Assembly (NCBI RefSeq): GCF_014647375.1
Contig: NZ_BMPB01000006.1
Coordinates: forward strand, 186,001 to 250,000
From: Parabacteroides faecis
GTDB lineage: Bacteria > Bacteroidota > Bacteroidia > Bacteroidales > Tannerellaceae
Direction of reading: 5' to 3'
Length of the DNA stretch: 64,000 nt
The position numbers were made by a program, and so were the translations under genes. The notes under the pieces were generated by a model. The model was not told the origin of the DNA. It saw nothing but the letters and a program-made list of their open reading frames with translations, and did not search any database. Position 1 is the stretch's first letter, and each line of letters begins with the position of its first letter. Shown one piece after another: positions 49,717 to 59,140 of the stretch.

Positions 49717-49940
49717 CCATCGGATTATGGTGTAACGGTTTAGTTTTCGCTATCCGTTAGTAAAAGGGAATCCGGTGCAAGTCCGGAACTGTACCCGTAG
49801 CTGTAAGTTCTGTAACCCCGGCAATCTTGTTGCCACTGGGAATTTATGATTCCTGGGAAGGCGGCCGGTCATGGGAGAACAAGTCAGAAAACCTGCCATT
49901 ATTTTATATGCGATACCTCGGGTATAGGTGTTGATAGACC
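49717..49940 (+). promoter_or_regulatory. cobalamin riboswitch 5 (btuB leader), without insert
   Basis: GGGAATCCGGTGCAAGTCCG, GTACCCGTAGCTGTAAG, GCCACTGGGAA, TTCCTGGGAAGGC, AGTCAGAAAACCTGCC, then hairpin loop CCUCGGGUAUAGG. The variable stem is a plain 4-bp hairpin (GGAA / TTCC). Loop ACCCG can pair with CGGGU downstream. Confidence 0.94.
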
Positions 49941-49947
49941 TGGATAT

Positions 49948-51945
49948 ATGCGAATATTATATGTTAAAATGATTGTATGCCTGGCAGGCATATTTTTGTG
50001 CGTACCTACTATGTACGCACAGACAATTGATACGACAGCTTATCACCAGCTTTCCGGTGTTGAGGTGGTGGAAAAGGCACGTCCTTCCACAACCCGTGAA
50101 GCAACTCCCCTGCAAATAATGGACCGTTCCGGAATTGAACGCCTGGGAATACAGGATCTTTCGGAAGCAGTGAAGCGTTTCTCCGGTGCAACAGTGAAGG
50201 ATTACGGTGGGATAGGGGGATTGAAGACGGTTTCCGTGCGTAGCCTGGGTGCACAGCATACGGCTGTCAGCTACGATGGAGTAACGATCACGGATGCCCA
50301 GAGCGGACAGGTGGATATCAGCCGCTTTTCACTGGACAATGTGGAGATGGTTTCACTTTCGATCGGGCAGACTGACGATATTTTCCAGACAGCGCGGATG
50401 TATGCATCGGCTGGGGCGTTGAGTGTGAAATCATTGCGTCCGGATTTCTTGACAAACCCGTTTCATTTGAAAGCTCAGGTAAAGACCGGTTCTTTCGGTA
50501 TGGTAAATCCTTATATACTCTATGAACAAAAGCTCGGGCAGAAATGGGGGGCTTCTTTGAACGGAGATTATTTGAGGGCGGACGGAAATTATCCTTTTAC
50601 ATTGACGAACGTGTCGCAAGTAGAAAAACTGAAGCGGCACAACAGTGATATCGAGTCCTGGCGTGCGGAATTAAACCTTTGGGGAGATCTGGGACGCGGA
50701 GGAAGTTTGTCTGTCAAAGGATATTATTTTGATTCCGAGCGAGGATTACCTGGTTCAGTCGTTTTATACAATGATTATGCCGGTCAACGGTTATGGGATA
50801 AGAATGCTTTTGTTCAGGCTCATTATAAGAATCAGTTAAGCAGGAAATTCGCTTTACAGGCTCAGGCCAAATTTAATTATGCATGGAATCGCTTCAAAGA
50901 TGTGAATAATAAATATGAAAATGGAGTACAGATCGACAATTACACGCAGCGGGAATATTATGCTTCGGTATCCGGATTGTATACATTGTCTGATCGTCTT
51001 TCTTTTTCGCTTATAGAAGATTTTTTTGTAAATACATTGGATAATACCTTGCCTAAATGCCCGTTTCCTACCCGTAATACCTCTTTAACTTATTTGGCAG
51101 GGCAGTATAAAGATAATCGGTTGACGGTGACAGCAAGTGTTTTAGGTACTTATATGACGGAGAATGTAGAATCCGGCGATCGTCCGGCTGACCGTAAACG
51201 GTTATCTCCGGCTGTAAGCGCATCCTGGCGTATTCTGCCGGAAGAAAATCTGCGTGTCCGCGTTTCCTATAAAGATATATTCCGTGTTCCTACTTTCAAC
51301 GATCTGTATTATCTGCGGATGGGAAATACAAATCTGAAACCGGAAAAGGCGACGCAATACAATTTAGGGCTGACCTGGAGCGGTGATTTTTCTGTCTTTC
51401 GTTTCCTGAGTCTTTCAGCCGATGGGTATTATAACCAGGTAGATGATAAGATTGTAGCTATGCCTACTATGTTTGTCTGGAAGATGATGAACATGGGGAA
51501 AGTCTCTATTGGGGGAACAGATGTCAATTTCCTGGCTGAGATTCCATTGTTTGAAAAGATAGAGGCACAGATACAGGCTAATTATACATTCCAGAAAGCA
51601 ATAGATGTAACAAAGGAAACGGCAAAGAATTATCGTCACCAGATTCCCTATACCCCTAAACACTCGGGTATGATCGCTTTGTCTTTACAAACTCCCTGGG
51701 TGAATGCCGGTTATTCGGCTACAATGGTGGGTGACAGGTATGCTTTGCCTCAAAATATTGAAGATAACCGAATTGACAGATATACTGAACATACGATCTC
51801 ACTGAACCGTGAGCTTCAAGTCAGGAATTGTAAGTTTCGTTTGCAGGGAGAGATTGTGAACCTGACAAATAAAATGTACGATGTCATACAATATTATCCC
51901 ATGCCAGGACGGTCATGGAGAATTACTCTGAGTATAAATTATTAA
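49948..51945 (+). CDS. btuB: TonB-dependent cobalamin receptor BtuB
   Basis: 665 residues from ATG 49948 (a longer frame would start inside the riboswitch). Signal peptide (MRILYVKMIVCLAGIFLCV...), then the plug directly, without a carboxypeptidase-like domain: 'LSGVEVVEKARPS', 'SEAVKRFSGATVKDYGGIGG', 'SVRSLGAQHTAVSYDGV'. A 22-strand-type barrel follows, ending 'PGRSWRITLSINY' with terminal Tyr. It brings cobamides through the outer membrane. Directly under a B12 riboswitch and followed by btuG and btuF, so the assignment is well supported by context. Confidence 0.92.
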   Translation: MRILYVKMIVCLAGIFLCVPTMYAQTIDTTAYHQLSGVEVVEKARPSTTREATPLQIMDRSGIERLGIQDLSEAVKRFSGATVKDYGGIGGLKTVSVRSLGAQHTAVSYDGVTITDAQSGQVDISRFSLDNVEMVSLSIGQTDDIFQTARMYASAGALSVKSLRPDFLTNPFHLKAQVKTGSFGMVNPYILYEQKLGQKWGASLNGDYLRADGNYPFTLTNVSQVEKLKRHNSDIESWRAELNLWGDLGRGGSLSVKGYYFDSERGLPGSVVLYNDYAGQRLWDKNAFVQAHYKNQLSRKFALQAQAKFNYAWNRFKDVNNKYENGVQIDNYTQREYYASVSGLYTLSDRLSFSLIEDFFVNTLDNTLPKCPFPTRNTSLTYLAGQYKDNRLTVTASVLGTYMTENVESGDRPADRKRLSPAVSASWRILPEENLRVRVSYKDIFRVPTFNDLYYLRMGNTNLKPEKATQYNLGLTWSGDFSVFRFLSLSADGYYNQVDDKIVAMPTMFVWKMMNMGKVSIGGTDVNFLAEIPLFEKIEAQIQANYTFQKAIDVTKETAKNYRHQIPYTPKHSGMIALSLQTPWVNAGYSATMVGDRYALPQNIEDNRIDRYTEHTISLNRELQVRNCKFRLQGEIVNLTNKMYDVIQYYPMPGRSWRITLSINY

Positions 51946-51965
51946 TACTAAAAACAAGAAGAAAG

Positions 51966-53360
51966 ATGAAAACAAGAAATTATCTTTTTCTGTCTGCACT
52001 ATGTGCATTGATGTCTTTTTCTTTCGTCGCCTGTGATGACGACGATGATAACAAACAAGACGAAGGAGTCCCTACCGGTGTTGTAACCGATGTGAAATTT
52101 ACTGATACCGATAAAAATGCCTCGAAGATTGGAGGAACGCTTAGTTGGACTGCTCCGACTTCTGTGGAGGATATTACAAAGTATGTACTTTATCTTTCTT
52201 CTGATGGAAATGGTAAAGATACGAAACTGGGAGAAACGGCAGTTGGAACAAACAGTTTCACGGTTCCCGATGATACGGATTTCGCTTCTTATATCCTTGT
52301 AATCGCGGCTAATGCCAAAGGCGAGTCGAATGCTATTGCCAAAGTACAAGTGACTGATTTCACAGAAGAACCCGTACCTGTTTTACCGGGAGTCTATTTC
52401 ATGAACTCAGGAAAATGGCAATCTAATAATGCTACGTTAGATTATTATGATCCTAATACAAAAGAACTGAAAACAAAAGTATTTGCTTCTGTCAACGGTC
52501 GTGGATTAGGTGATACAGCCAATGATATTATGGTTTATGGCTCTAAAATGTACATAGCCGTAAGTGAGTCTAATACAATTGAGATTACAGATGCTACTGC
52601 TAAGTCATTGAAAACAATTTCACCGAAAGATGATAGCGGACAACCTCAGTCTCCCCGTTATCTGGCTGCTTATGAAGGAAAAGTATATGTAACGCTGTTT
52701 GACGGTCATTTGGCAGAGATTGATACAACTTCAATGGAGATCACAAAGAAAACGAAAGTAGGTCCTAATCCTTATCAGGTTCGCGAGGTAGGTGGAAAAT
52801 TGTATGTTGCTAACTCTGGTGGATATAATCCTGTAAAGGACTCTACTTTATCGGTTGTCGACCCGGTTTCTTTCACCGAAGAAAAAAAGATCGTTGTAGG
52901 TTTAAACCCTATGTATATGAATGCTGACAGTGACGGGGAACTTTATGTGGTATGTGGTGGTAATTTTGCAGATGTGAAGGCTTCCCTTCGACGTGTTGAT
53001 TTGAAGGCTGGAACATCAACTTCTCTTTATACAAACGATAATATTATGATGGGAATGGCTGCTGATAAACTATATGTCATCCAATCTGAAAATGATGCAA
53101 ACTGGTTGCCTATCAATACACAGTTCGTTTCTTATGATGCGAAGAGCGATACGGAAACTTCAAAGAATTTTATTACCGACGGAACAGTTGTGGATGGTGC
53201 TTATAGCCTGAATGTAAATCCGGCTACCGGCGATATTTATATTGGTACTTCCGATTATGTAAGTACCGGAGATATGTTTATCTTCTCGGCTGAGGGTAAA
53301 AAGATCAATCAATTGGCAGTCTCCGGTCTTAACCCAATGGGAGTAGGCTTTCTTAAATAA
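51966..53360 (+). CDS. btuG: surface cobamide-binding lipoprotein, BtuG-like beta-propeller
   Basis: 464 residues from ATG 51966. Lipobox Cys23 is followed by five Asp, a strong surface export signal. A fibronectin-like beta domain (about 40-130) comes first, then a YncE-like seven-bladed propeller with repeats such as 'KVYVTLFDGHLAEIDTTSME' and 'GPNPYQVREVGGKLYVANSG', ending 'AVSGLNPMGVGFLK'. Bacteroides BtuG proteins of this architecture bind cobamides on the surface and cap BtuB. It follows btuB by 20 bases. Confidence 0.85.
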   Translation: MKTRNYLFLSALCALMSFSFVACDDDDDNKQDEGVPTGVVTDVKFTDTDKNASKIGGTLSWTAPTSVEDITKYVLYLSSDGNGKDTKLGETAVGTNSFTVPDDTDFASYILVIAANAKGESNAIAKVQVTDFTEEPVPVLPGVYFMNSGKWQSNNATLDYYDPNTKELKTKVFASVNGRGLGDTANDIMVYGSKMYIAVSESNTIEITDATAKSLKTISPKDDSGQPQSPRYLAAYEGKVYVTLFDGHLAEIDTTSMEITKKTKVGPNPYQVREVGGKLYVANSGGYNPVKDSTLSVVDPVSFTEEKKIVVGLNPMYMNADSDGELYVVCGGNFADVKASLRRVDLKAGTSTSLYTNDNIMMGMAADKLYVIQSENDANWLPINTQFVSYDAKSDTETSKNFITDGTVVDGAYSLNVNPATGDIYIGTSDYVSTGDMFIFSAEGKKINQLAVSGLNPMGVGFLK

Positions 53361-53380
53361 GAAAAGAAGGTAAAGGTATA

Positions 53381-54502
53381 ATGAAGCTTTATAAAGTTTT
53401 AATAGGTTTGATGCTTTGTTTCACATTCGGTTGTAATGTGAAACAAAGTTCATCTGACCGTCAATCCCTCTCTTCCGACACCATCCGGTATGCTCAGGGA
53501 TTTACGATTCAATATTTCGATGACTATGCCTCTGTCGAGGTCCGTGATCCGTGGGATAGCACCCGTATTTTGCAACGGTATCTTCTGGTAGACCGTGAGC
53601 AATCGGTACCGGACAACTTGCCGAAAGGAACCGTTGTGCGTACCCCTATCCGGAATATAGTTGTCTATACGTCTGTCCATGCTGCCATTATCGACCAACT
53701 GGGAGAGGTGGATAAGATAATAGGTGTTTGTGAACCCCGTTATATGGATACTCCTGCTATTCAGGATGGTTTACGTGCCGGGAAAATAGCCGATCTGGGG
53801 GAGGCTACAGCGCCGAATATCGAAAAAATCATCGATATAGGGGCGGAGATCATTATCGCTTCCCCTTTTCAGAATGCAGGATATGGACCTGCCGAGAAAC
53901 TGGGTATTCCTATCATTGAGGCTGCCGATTATATGGAGTCGTTGCCTTTAGGACGTACCGAATGGATACGTTTCTATGGATTGCTATTCGGTAAGGAAGC
54001 GATGGCCGATTCAATCTTCCGGGAAACGGAAGACCGGTATCTGAAGTTGAAGGAGCTGGTAAAGACAGTCACTAATCGCCCGACCGTTATCTCAGAGAAG
54101 AAATTCGGCTCTTCCTGGTACATGCCGGCGGGAGACAGCTACATAGCCCATCTGTATACCGATGCCGGTGCCGATTATACCTTTAAAGATCTTCCCGGAG
54201 CAGGCAGTACACCTCTGTCTTTCGAAACTGTGCTCGATAAAGCCATCCATGCCGATATATGGCTGATCAAATATAATCAGGCAAATGATATGACATACAA
54301 AGACCTGCGTACCGAGTATACTCCCTACGAGAACTTTGATGCCTTTAAGAATCGTCGGATCTATACCTGTAATACAGGTGTTGTTCCTTACTATGAGGAG
54401 TTCCCGATCCATCCGGACTATCTGTTGAAAGATCTGGTGTGGGTATTCCATCCCGAACTATTGCCCGGTTATACGCCGCGTTATTATCGGAAGATGGAAT
54501 AA
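53381..54502 (+). CDS. btuF: cobalamin ABC-transporter substrate-binding protein, BtuF-like
   Basis: 373 residues. Lipobox Cys18 without following acidic residues, so probably periplasmic and inner-membrane tethered. Periplasmic binding protein fold of the iron/B12 class: 'VYTSVHAAIIDQLGEVDKII', 'DLGEATAPNIEKIIDIGAEI', 'EKLGIPIIEAADYMESLPLG'. Receives cobamide from BtuB for the BtuCD transporter, whose genes are not in this operon here. An AGAAGG ribosome-site-like run lies before the start. The operon ends at the hairpin at 54581. Confidence 0.88.
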   Translation: MKLYKVLIGLMLCFTFGCNVKQSSSDRQSLSSDTIRYAQGFTIQYFDDYASVEVRDPWDSTRILQRYLLVDREQSVPDNLPKGTVVRTPIRNIVVYTSVHAAIIDQLGEVDKIIGVCEPRYMDTPAIQDGLRAGKIADLGEATAPNIEKIIDIGAEIIIASPFQNAGYGPAEKLGIPIIEAADYMESLPLGRTEWIRFYGLLFGKEAMADSIFRETEDRYLKLKELVKTVTNRPTVISEKKFGSSWYMPAGDSYIAHLYTDAGADYTFKDLPGAGSTPLSFETVLDKAIHADIWLIKYNQANDMTYKDLRTEYTPYENFDAFKNRRIYTCNTGVVPYYEEFPIHPDYLLKDLVWVFHPELLPGYTPRYYRKME

Positions 54503-54580
54503 CACAATTCTTCCTAAAAGTTTTTCGGATTTATTTGTTATTTGCAATAATAACTTGTAATATCCTGTTTCTTAGAATAT

Positions 54581-54619
54581 AACGCCATTGCAAATACCTC
54601 TTTTGTTTGCAATGGCGTT
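54581..54619 (+). terminator. terminator after the btu operon
   Basis: Perfect 14-bp stem AACGCCATTGCAAA / TTTGCAATGGCGTT with an 11-base loop, 78 bases after btuF. Confidence 0.7.
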
Positions 54620-55033
54620 TGTTATATACACAAAGTTTTCAAAAAGTATCTGCCATCTGTCACTTGATGGTGTAATATTCATGTTATCAAGTAATAAAGT
54701 GTTGCAGATGCTTCTTTTTATCTGCAACCTTATCTGTCATCTGTCACCTACATCATTGTGGAAAACTATGTGTAAGTAGGTAGGCAACTGCCTGTTAATA
54801 TGGGAGATACTAGCAGAAAAGACCCGACCTATTAAAACTACCCCGTACAGGGTAGCCTGATAGAGTGTACAGATTGGCTTTGTGTGATGTACAGGGTAAT
54901 TTACCCGGGTGTACAAGGTGGGAATAATATCTTAGATCTTAGCATTTAGTTCCTCCCGTCTTAATACATAAAAGCTGCTAGAGGGGCTTCTACTATCTCC
55001 TTGTTGGTATTACAATTTCTTACTTTTAGAAAT

Positions 55034-55287
55034 AATTGAACTATCCGAGCAGGCGATCAGTCATACATAAAACATGCTTAGTTACAGGTTCATTTGCCGT
55101 TGGTTTTAACCAACGGATTAGTAAATGCTCTCTCTCTTTGGACTTTAGTCCCATTTAAGCAGTCTCTCTATTGAAGAGAAATGTGGCTGAAGCCAAAAAA
55201 GAGAGAAAACTTGTAAACCGTCAGTTAAAACTGACGGCAAATAGACCTGTAATAGCTAAGTCACTTTGATTATGGGATAGCTCAATT
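55034..55287. repeat. nested palindromic (MITE-like) element
   Basis: Outer arms AATTGAACTATCC and GGGATAGCTCAATT, and middle arms CTTAGTTACAGGT and ACCTGTAATAGCTAAG extending through TTTGCCGT / ACGGCAAA. Inside are CCGTTGGTTTTAACCAACGG (55097-55116) and CCGTCAGTTAAAACTGACGG (55218-55237), plus GGACTTTAGTCC and TGGCTGAAGCCA. No transposase. It looks like a short non-coding repeat family. Confidence 0.7.
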
Positions 55288-55322
55288 CTGATAATAATTG
55301 AATCTATTGCCAGCAAAATAAC

Positions 55323-55358
55323 AAAATCCCCGGCCTCAAGGACTGAGCCGGGGATTTT
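55323..55358 (-). terminator. terminator after the SQR-like gene
   Basis: AAAATCCCCGGC and GCCGGGGATTTT with a 12-base loop and a T-rich tail on the minus strand, 47 bases past the stop. Confidence 0.85.
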
Positions 55359-55404
55359 CTGTAGTTTGGCATTTGAATTATAGGGAGTTGTTATTTTTGG
55401 TCCG

Positions 55405-56781
55405 TTACGCGTAACCATTCAGCATTCCGTAGAAATACATCGGTTTTAACATGTAAACTTTCAGTAACCAGGCCGCCCATTGTTCTTTTGATGTGTCCAG
55501 CATGCTGAACGGGAACGAGGTCTCCGGTTTTTTATCGTAATTGAACTCGCACAAAAGTACGTGTCCATAGTCTGTTACGATCGGGCAGGCAGCGTATCCG
55601 TCATATTTCTCAACGGGTTCTTTGCCTTCCATCAGCGAGATCAGGTTTTTAGCAGCTACCGGTACTTGTTTACGTACAGCGGCAGATGTCTTACTGGTCG
55701 GTATACCCGCCACATCTCCTAAGGAAACGATGTTCGGATATGTCTTGTGCACCAGTGTCGTTTTATCAACCATCACCCAGGCATCGGCAGCCAATTTGCC
55801 TTCTGTCCATCCCAGTCCGGCTTCGCGAACAAAATCCGGAGCCGACATAGGCGGTGTGAAGTGCAGGAAATCGTAATCTTCTATGAAAGGAGTGATCACT
55901 TTTTCTTCTCCGACTGTTTCCACCTTTTCAAAATGTACTTGTTTGGCTGACGTATCAACTCCTTTTACACGCACGTTGAGATTGATGGGAATATTACGTT
56001 CCTTATAAATCTCCAGTAAGCGGGGAGTATAAAAAGGAATATCATACAGCTCTTTCGCTGCCGTGAAGTAATCCAGTTTCATGTTATCCCGTGTACCCCG
56101 TTTGCGGTTGTAATCGTCTGTCAGCAAACAAATCTTTTTCGGTGCTCCTCCGCATTTATGCTTCGTGTAAGTATCTGTATAGATACCACGTCCGCCTGTC
56201 TTGGAGAATTCCTGAAACGCTTTCCAGGTTTTTTGTGCACCTTCGAAATCATATATACTATGAGCGTTGCCCACTCCTAAAGTATCGTGTGTAATACCTT
56301 CGACTTTTTCCCAGTTCGTTTGTACTCCCGGAGTCAATACCAAAAAGTCGTATGGTACTTTTCCGTTATTTTTAGTTGTTACCTGGTTCATCACCGGATC
56401 GACCGCAGCAACAGAATCTTTGATCCATTTTACTCCGCTGGGAATACAATCCTCTTGTTTCTTCCATACATCGTCCGGTTGATAAACCCCAGAGGCGATT
56501 AAAGTGAAACCCGGTTGGTAGAACTGTCGATCGCTCGGGTCGATTAATGTAATATCCGGACTATCCAGCCAGTGCATCAAACGTGCTGCCATGCTGATTC
56601 CGGCAGCCCCTCCGCCGATAACGACGATTTTTCCTTTCGCATTACTTGAGAATGCATGAACTTGTTGTGTACCCGCAGCAGTTATAACGCCTGCTGCTGT
56701 TAATATTTTGAGAAAATGACGACGACTGATACCGTGCCTTTCCAACTCTTCCAGCTGCTCTTCCACATCGTGTTTCATCAT
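55405..56781 (-). CDS. sulfide:quinone oxidoreductase-like FAD flavoprotein with Tat-type signal
   Basis: 458 residues. 'ISRRHFLKILTAAGVITAAG' is a twin-arginine-type leader. The FAD Rossmann motif is 'KIVVIGGGAAGISMAARLMH', with a second NAD/FAD region at 'GDVAGIPTSKTSAAVRKQVP'. The SQR pattern of Cys is partly visible: 'HKCGGAPKKI' and 'YAACPIVTDYGHVLL', matching the family's second and third redox Cys. An amphipathic C-terminal end ('LLKVYMLKPMYFYGMLNG') would hold it on the membrane. It probably oxidises sulfide or polysulfide and passes electrons to quinone. The first SQR Cys is not evident, so a related reaction is possible. Confidence 0.82.
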   Translation of the reverse strand: MMKHDVEEQLEELERHGISRRHFLKILTAAGVITAAGTQQVHAFSSNAKGKIVVIGGGAAGISMAARLMHWLDSPDITLIDPSDRQFYQPGFTLIASGVYQPDDVWKKQEDCIPSGVKWIKDSVAAVDPVMNQVTTKNNGKVPYDFLVLTPGVQTNWEKVEGITHDTLGVGNAHSIYDFEGAQKTWKAFQEFSKTGGRGIYTDTYTKHKCGGAPKKICLLTDDYNRKRGTRDNMKLDYFTAAKELYDIPFYTPRLLEIYKERNIPINLNVRVKGVDTSAKQVHFEKVETVGEEKVITPFIEDYDFLHFTPPMSAPDFVREAGLGWTEGKLAADAWVMVDKTTLVHKTYPNIVSLGDVAGIPTSKTSAAVRKQVPVAAKNLISLMEGKEPVEKYDGYAACPIVTDYGHVLLCEFNYDKKPETSFPFSMLDTSKEQWAAWLLKVYMLKPMYFYGMLNGYA

Positions 56782-56984
56782 GTCTATAGAAATTAAGATT
56801 TAAATGCACTGGCAAAGGAAATACATTTGGAAATATTTTGGCGAAAAAGTACTACTACACTACTTGCGCAAATGTTTGGAGTAAGGGGAATGACTACATC
56901 AACGCTTTCTCATAGCTACTACAAGGTTACTTAGTAGTCTGTAATTTAGTTGTTTAGGTAAATACTAAATATAGAATAATATTT

Positions 56985-59060
56985 TTAGTAATTCATAAGG
57001 AAGTCTATCAGATTGGTGTCTCCGTCCAGTGACAGACGCTTTCTTAACCGGTAGCGTCGCAATTCTATCGCACGTACGGATACATTTAGCAGGGATGCGA
57101 TTTCTTTTGTAGATAAATTCATACGAAGCAAACAGCAGATACGCAGGTCTCCGGTCGTTATATCATCATATTGCTGGCGTAAGCGGTCGATGAAATTACG
57201 ATGTGCACTGTTGAAATGTGTCTCAAATAAAACCCAGTCCGCCTGATCGTTCAGTGACTCTTCCATCAGGCTTTTCATTCGGGCATAAAGTTTGTTGGGA
57301 TAACGGTCGCCCAATATCTCTTTCTGGTGCTCCAGCTCATCCAACAGCTTTTGTACAGCCTGGTTTCGTTTTACCAAAGCGGAAGTCTGTAAAGACAGTT
57401 CATTGTTCTTATTCTGTAATTGGGCTTCCAGCATCTTGCTTTTCATCTCCTGTATTTTCTGCTCTTCTGCCTGCCGTTTGGCATCCAGCTTGCTCTTTTC
57501 TTCCCTTTGCAGGTTTTTCAGGTGATAACTGAGCGTATATTTAGCGATCAGGGCTGTGGCAATGATGTAGATCAGCCATGCCCAGATCGTATTATACCAG
57601 GGAGGACGTACTGTGATCGGAATAGCGATCTCCGGGTACGGACCTTTTACCACGTATTTACGTATCTTAAGCTGATATTTGCCTTCCGGAAGTTGCAGGA
57701 AAGAAATCTCTCCCCCCTTTTGCCAGGGTGACCAGGTGGAAGAAACACCTTCTATCATATAGCTGATCTGGTGGTTCGGGGTAAAAATCGTACTGCCTAC
57801 ATACACAGTCAGCTCCTGAAAGTTATGTGGAAGCGTGATTTTCTCGGAGTTTACAGGCAGGTTATGATCGCCGTTTTTATCGATATACTTTATTTCCGAT
57901 ATCTTTAAAGGAGTCGAAGAACCGAGGCTGCCCTCTATCAGTTCGCGTATATTCACCAGCAAGACGCCTTGCATGGCAGAGATCAGATGAAGCGAATCGT
58001 TTAAAGGATATATCTTACGATCCCTGTTAACCAGGTTCATATTATAGTTGCTGAGCAACAGGCGGCATTTTAAAGTTCCTTTGCCCCCGTCATTGTGGAA
58101 TAGAGCCGCTTCGTTCTTTGTGCACAGCCAATACAGGTTGTCGCCGATCGGATAGATCTCTTCCGCATGGGCAAATTCGCCCAATGATTCGGGATCATTG
58201 AATACATTCTTGACTTGTAGCGAATCGAAAGCTCTGTTTTGCGGGAGGTTATGGAATGTTTCTTTCTTTATATCGACCGGTTCGAAATTGTCTCCGGCTT
58301 CCAGTGTCCTTTTGAAATATCCTACGTTGGTCTGTATATACAGTGTGTCGTTGAACAGTGTCGCATTCTTTAACTTTCCTATCTGACTCCGTTTCCCCAG
58401 TTGGATCAGTGGAGATGAGAACGATATTTGCGAGATCCCGTTGTCGAAAGCGATCCATATCTGTTCCGCATCCTGGATGCAGATAGCCCGTATGATATTG
58501 TCGGGCAGTGACTGGTCATGGGTGGACAGATGGCGCAGGATCGTCCCCTCCGGGCTTGTGATATACAATCCGTTATTAGTCGTTCCGATAAAATACAGAT
58601 CGCCGATCGTCGTGAAGACGGAAGGCTGGGCATGCAGTATCTCGTCGGGAAGAACGAACGGGATAGAGGCGGGAGGTTCTTTGAATTTGACTTCGGCAGG
58701 TATTTTAGTCAGTTTATGATAGCGCATCACTCCCAGATGATCGCGTGTCCATCCTCCGAAAGAATTTTCGCTGATGGTATAGATCGTGTCGTTCAGGAAG
58801 GTGACGCCGTTTATGATGGCATTGTCCGGTGTCTTATAATGTTTCCAGGTGTTTCCGTCGAATGTAAGCAAGCCAGAGTTATTCGCTACATAAAGTACGC
58901 CGTCAGACGCGACCGATAAGCCCCAGTTCTGGCAACTGGCTTTATAATCATCTACAGTAAAGTTTTTAACGAAAAGATTAGGGACGGCTACCGATGCATG
59001 CGCGACGAAGAATGTCAGCATGAATGTCAGGAACAATAACGGTAGTCTGTACATAGGCAC
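56985..59060 (-). CDS. one-component membrane regulator: propeller sensor, Y_Y_Y domain, coiled coil and LuxR-type HTH
   Basis: 691 residues. Signal peptide, then propeller repeats ('LYVANNSGLLTFDGNTWKHY', 'AICIQDAEQIWIAFDNGISQ'), a Y_Y_Y-like domain (about 420-500), one membrane helix (about 512-532), a long coiled coil and a C-terminal helix-turn-helix: 'LLRMNLSTKEIASLLNVSVR', 'AIELRRYRLRKRLSL'. There is no kinase or receiver. It would sense a ligand outside the inner membrane and bind DNA from the membrane. Its divergence or target is unclear; the SQR-like gene follows it on the same strand after about 200 bases. Confidence 0.85.
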   Translation of the reverse strand: MPMYRLPLLFLTFMLTFFVAHASVAVPNLFVKNFTVDDYKASCQNWGLSVASDGVLYVANNSGLLTFDGNTWKHYKTPDNAIINGVTFLNDTIYTISENSFGGWTRDHLGVMRYHKLTKIPAEVKFKEPPASIPFVLPDEILHAQPSVFTTIGDLYFIGTTNNGLYITSPEGTILRHLSTHDQSLPDNIIRAICIQDAEQIWIAFDNGISQISFSSPLIQLGKRSQIGKLKNATLFNDTLYIQTNVGYFKRTLEAGDNFEPVDIKKETFHNLPQNRAFDSLQVKNVFNDPESLGEFAHAEEIYPIGDNLYWLCTKNEAALFHNDGGKGTLKCRLLLSNYNMNLVNRDRKIYPLNDSLHLISAMQGVLLVNIRELIEGSLGSSTPLKISEIKYIDKNGDHNLPVNSEKITLPHNFQELTVYVGSTIFTPNHQISYMIEGVSSTWSPWQKGGEISFLQLPEGKYQLKIRKYVVKGPYPEIAIPITVRPPWYNTIWAWLIYIIATALIAKYTLSYHLKNLQREEKSKLDAKRQAEEQKIQEMKSKMLEAQLQNKNNELSLQTSALVKRNQAVQKLLDELEHQKEILGDRYPNKLYARMKSLMEESLNDQADWVLFETHFNSAHRNFIDRLRQQYDDITTGDLRICCLLRMNLSTKEIASLLNVSVRAIELRRYRLRKRLSLDGDTNLIDFLMNY

Positions 59061-59076
59061 GAATTAAAATTAAACA

Positions 59077-59107
59077 TGTAGAGACAAGGTAAAACCCTGT
59101 CTCTACA
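59077..59107 (-). terminator. terminator downstream of carB
   Basis: TGTAGAGACA and TGTCTCTACA stem with AGG/CC(C) extension, in the 80-base gap between carB and the regulator gene. Confidence 0.6.
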
Positions 59108-59140
59108 GTATTGTTGCCACAAATATAATAAAATATTTGC

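Larger units (their letters stand above)
54503..55322. other. gene-free spacer rich in inverted repeats
   Basis: About 820 bases without a coding signal. It contains the btu terminator, a GTTGCAGAT/ATCTGCAAC hairpin (54701-54728) and a roughly 250-base nested palindromic element (55034-55287). Confidence 0.7.

Noticed and set aside
49846-49947. Longer BtuB start
   Set aside because: It lies within the B12 box; the signal peptide begins at ATG 49948.
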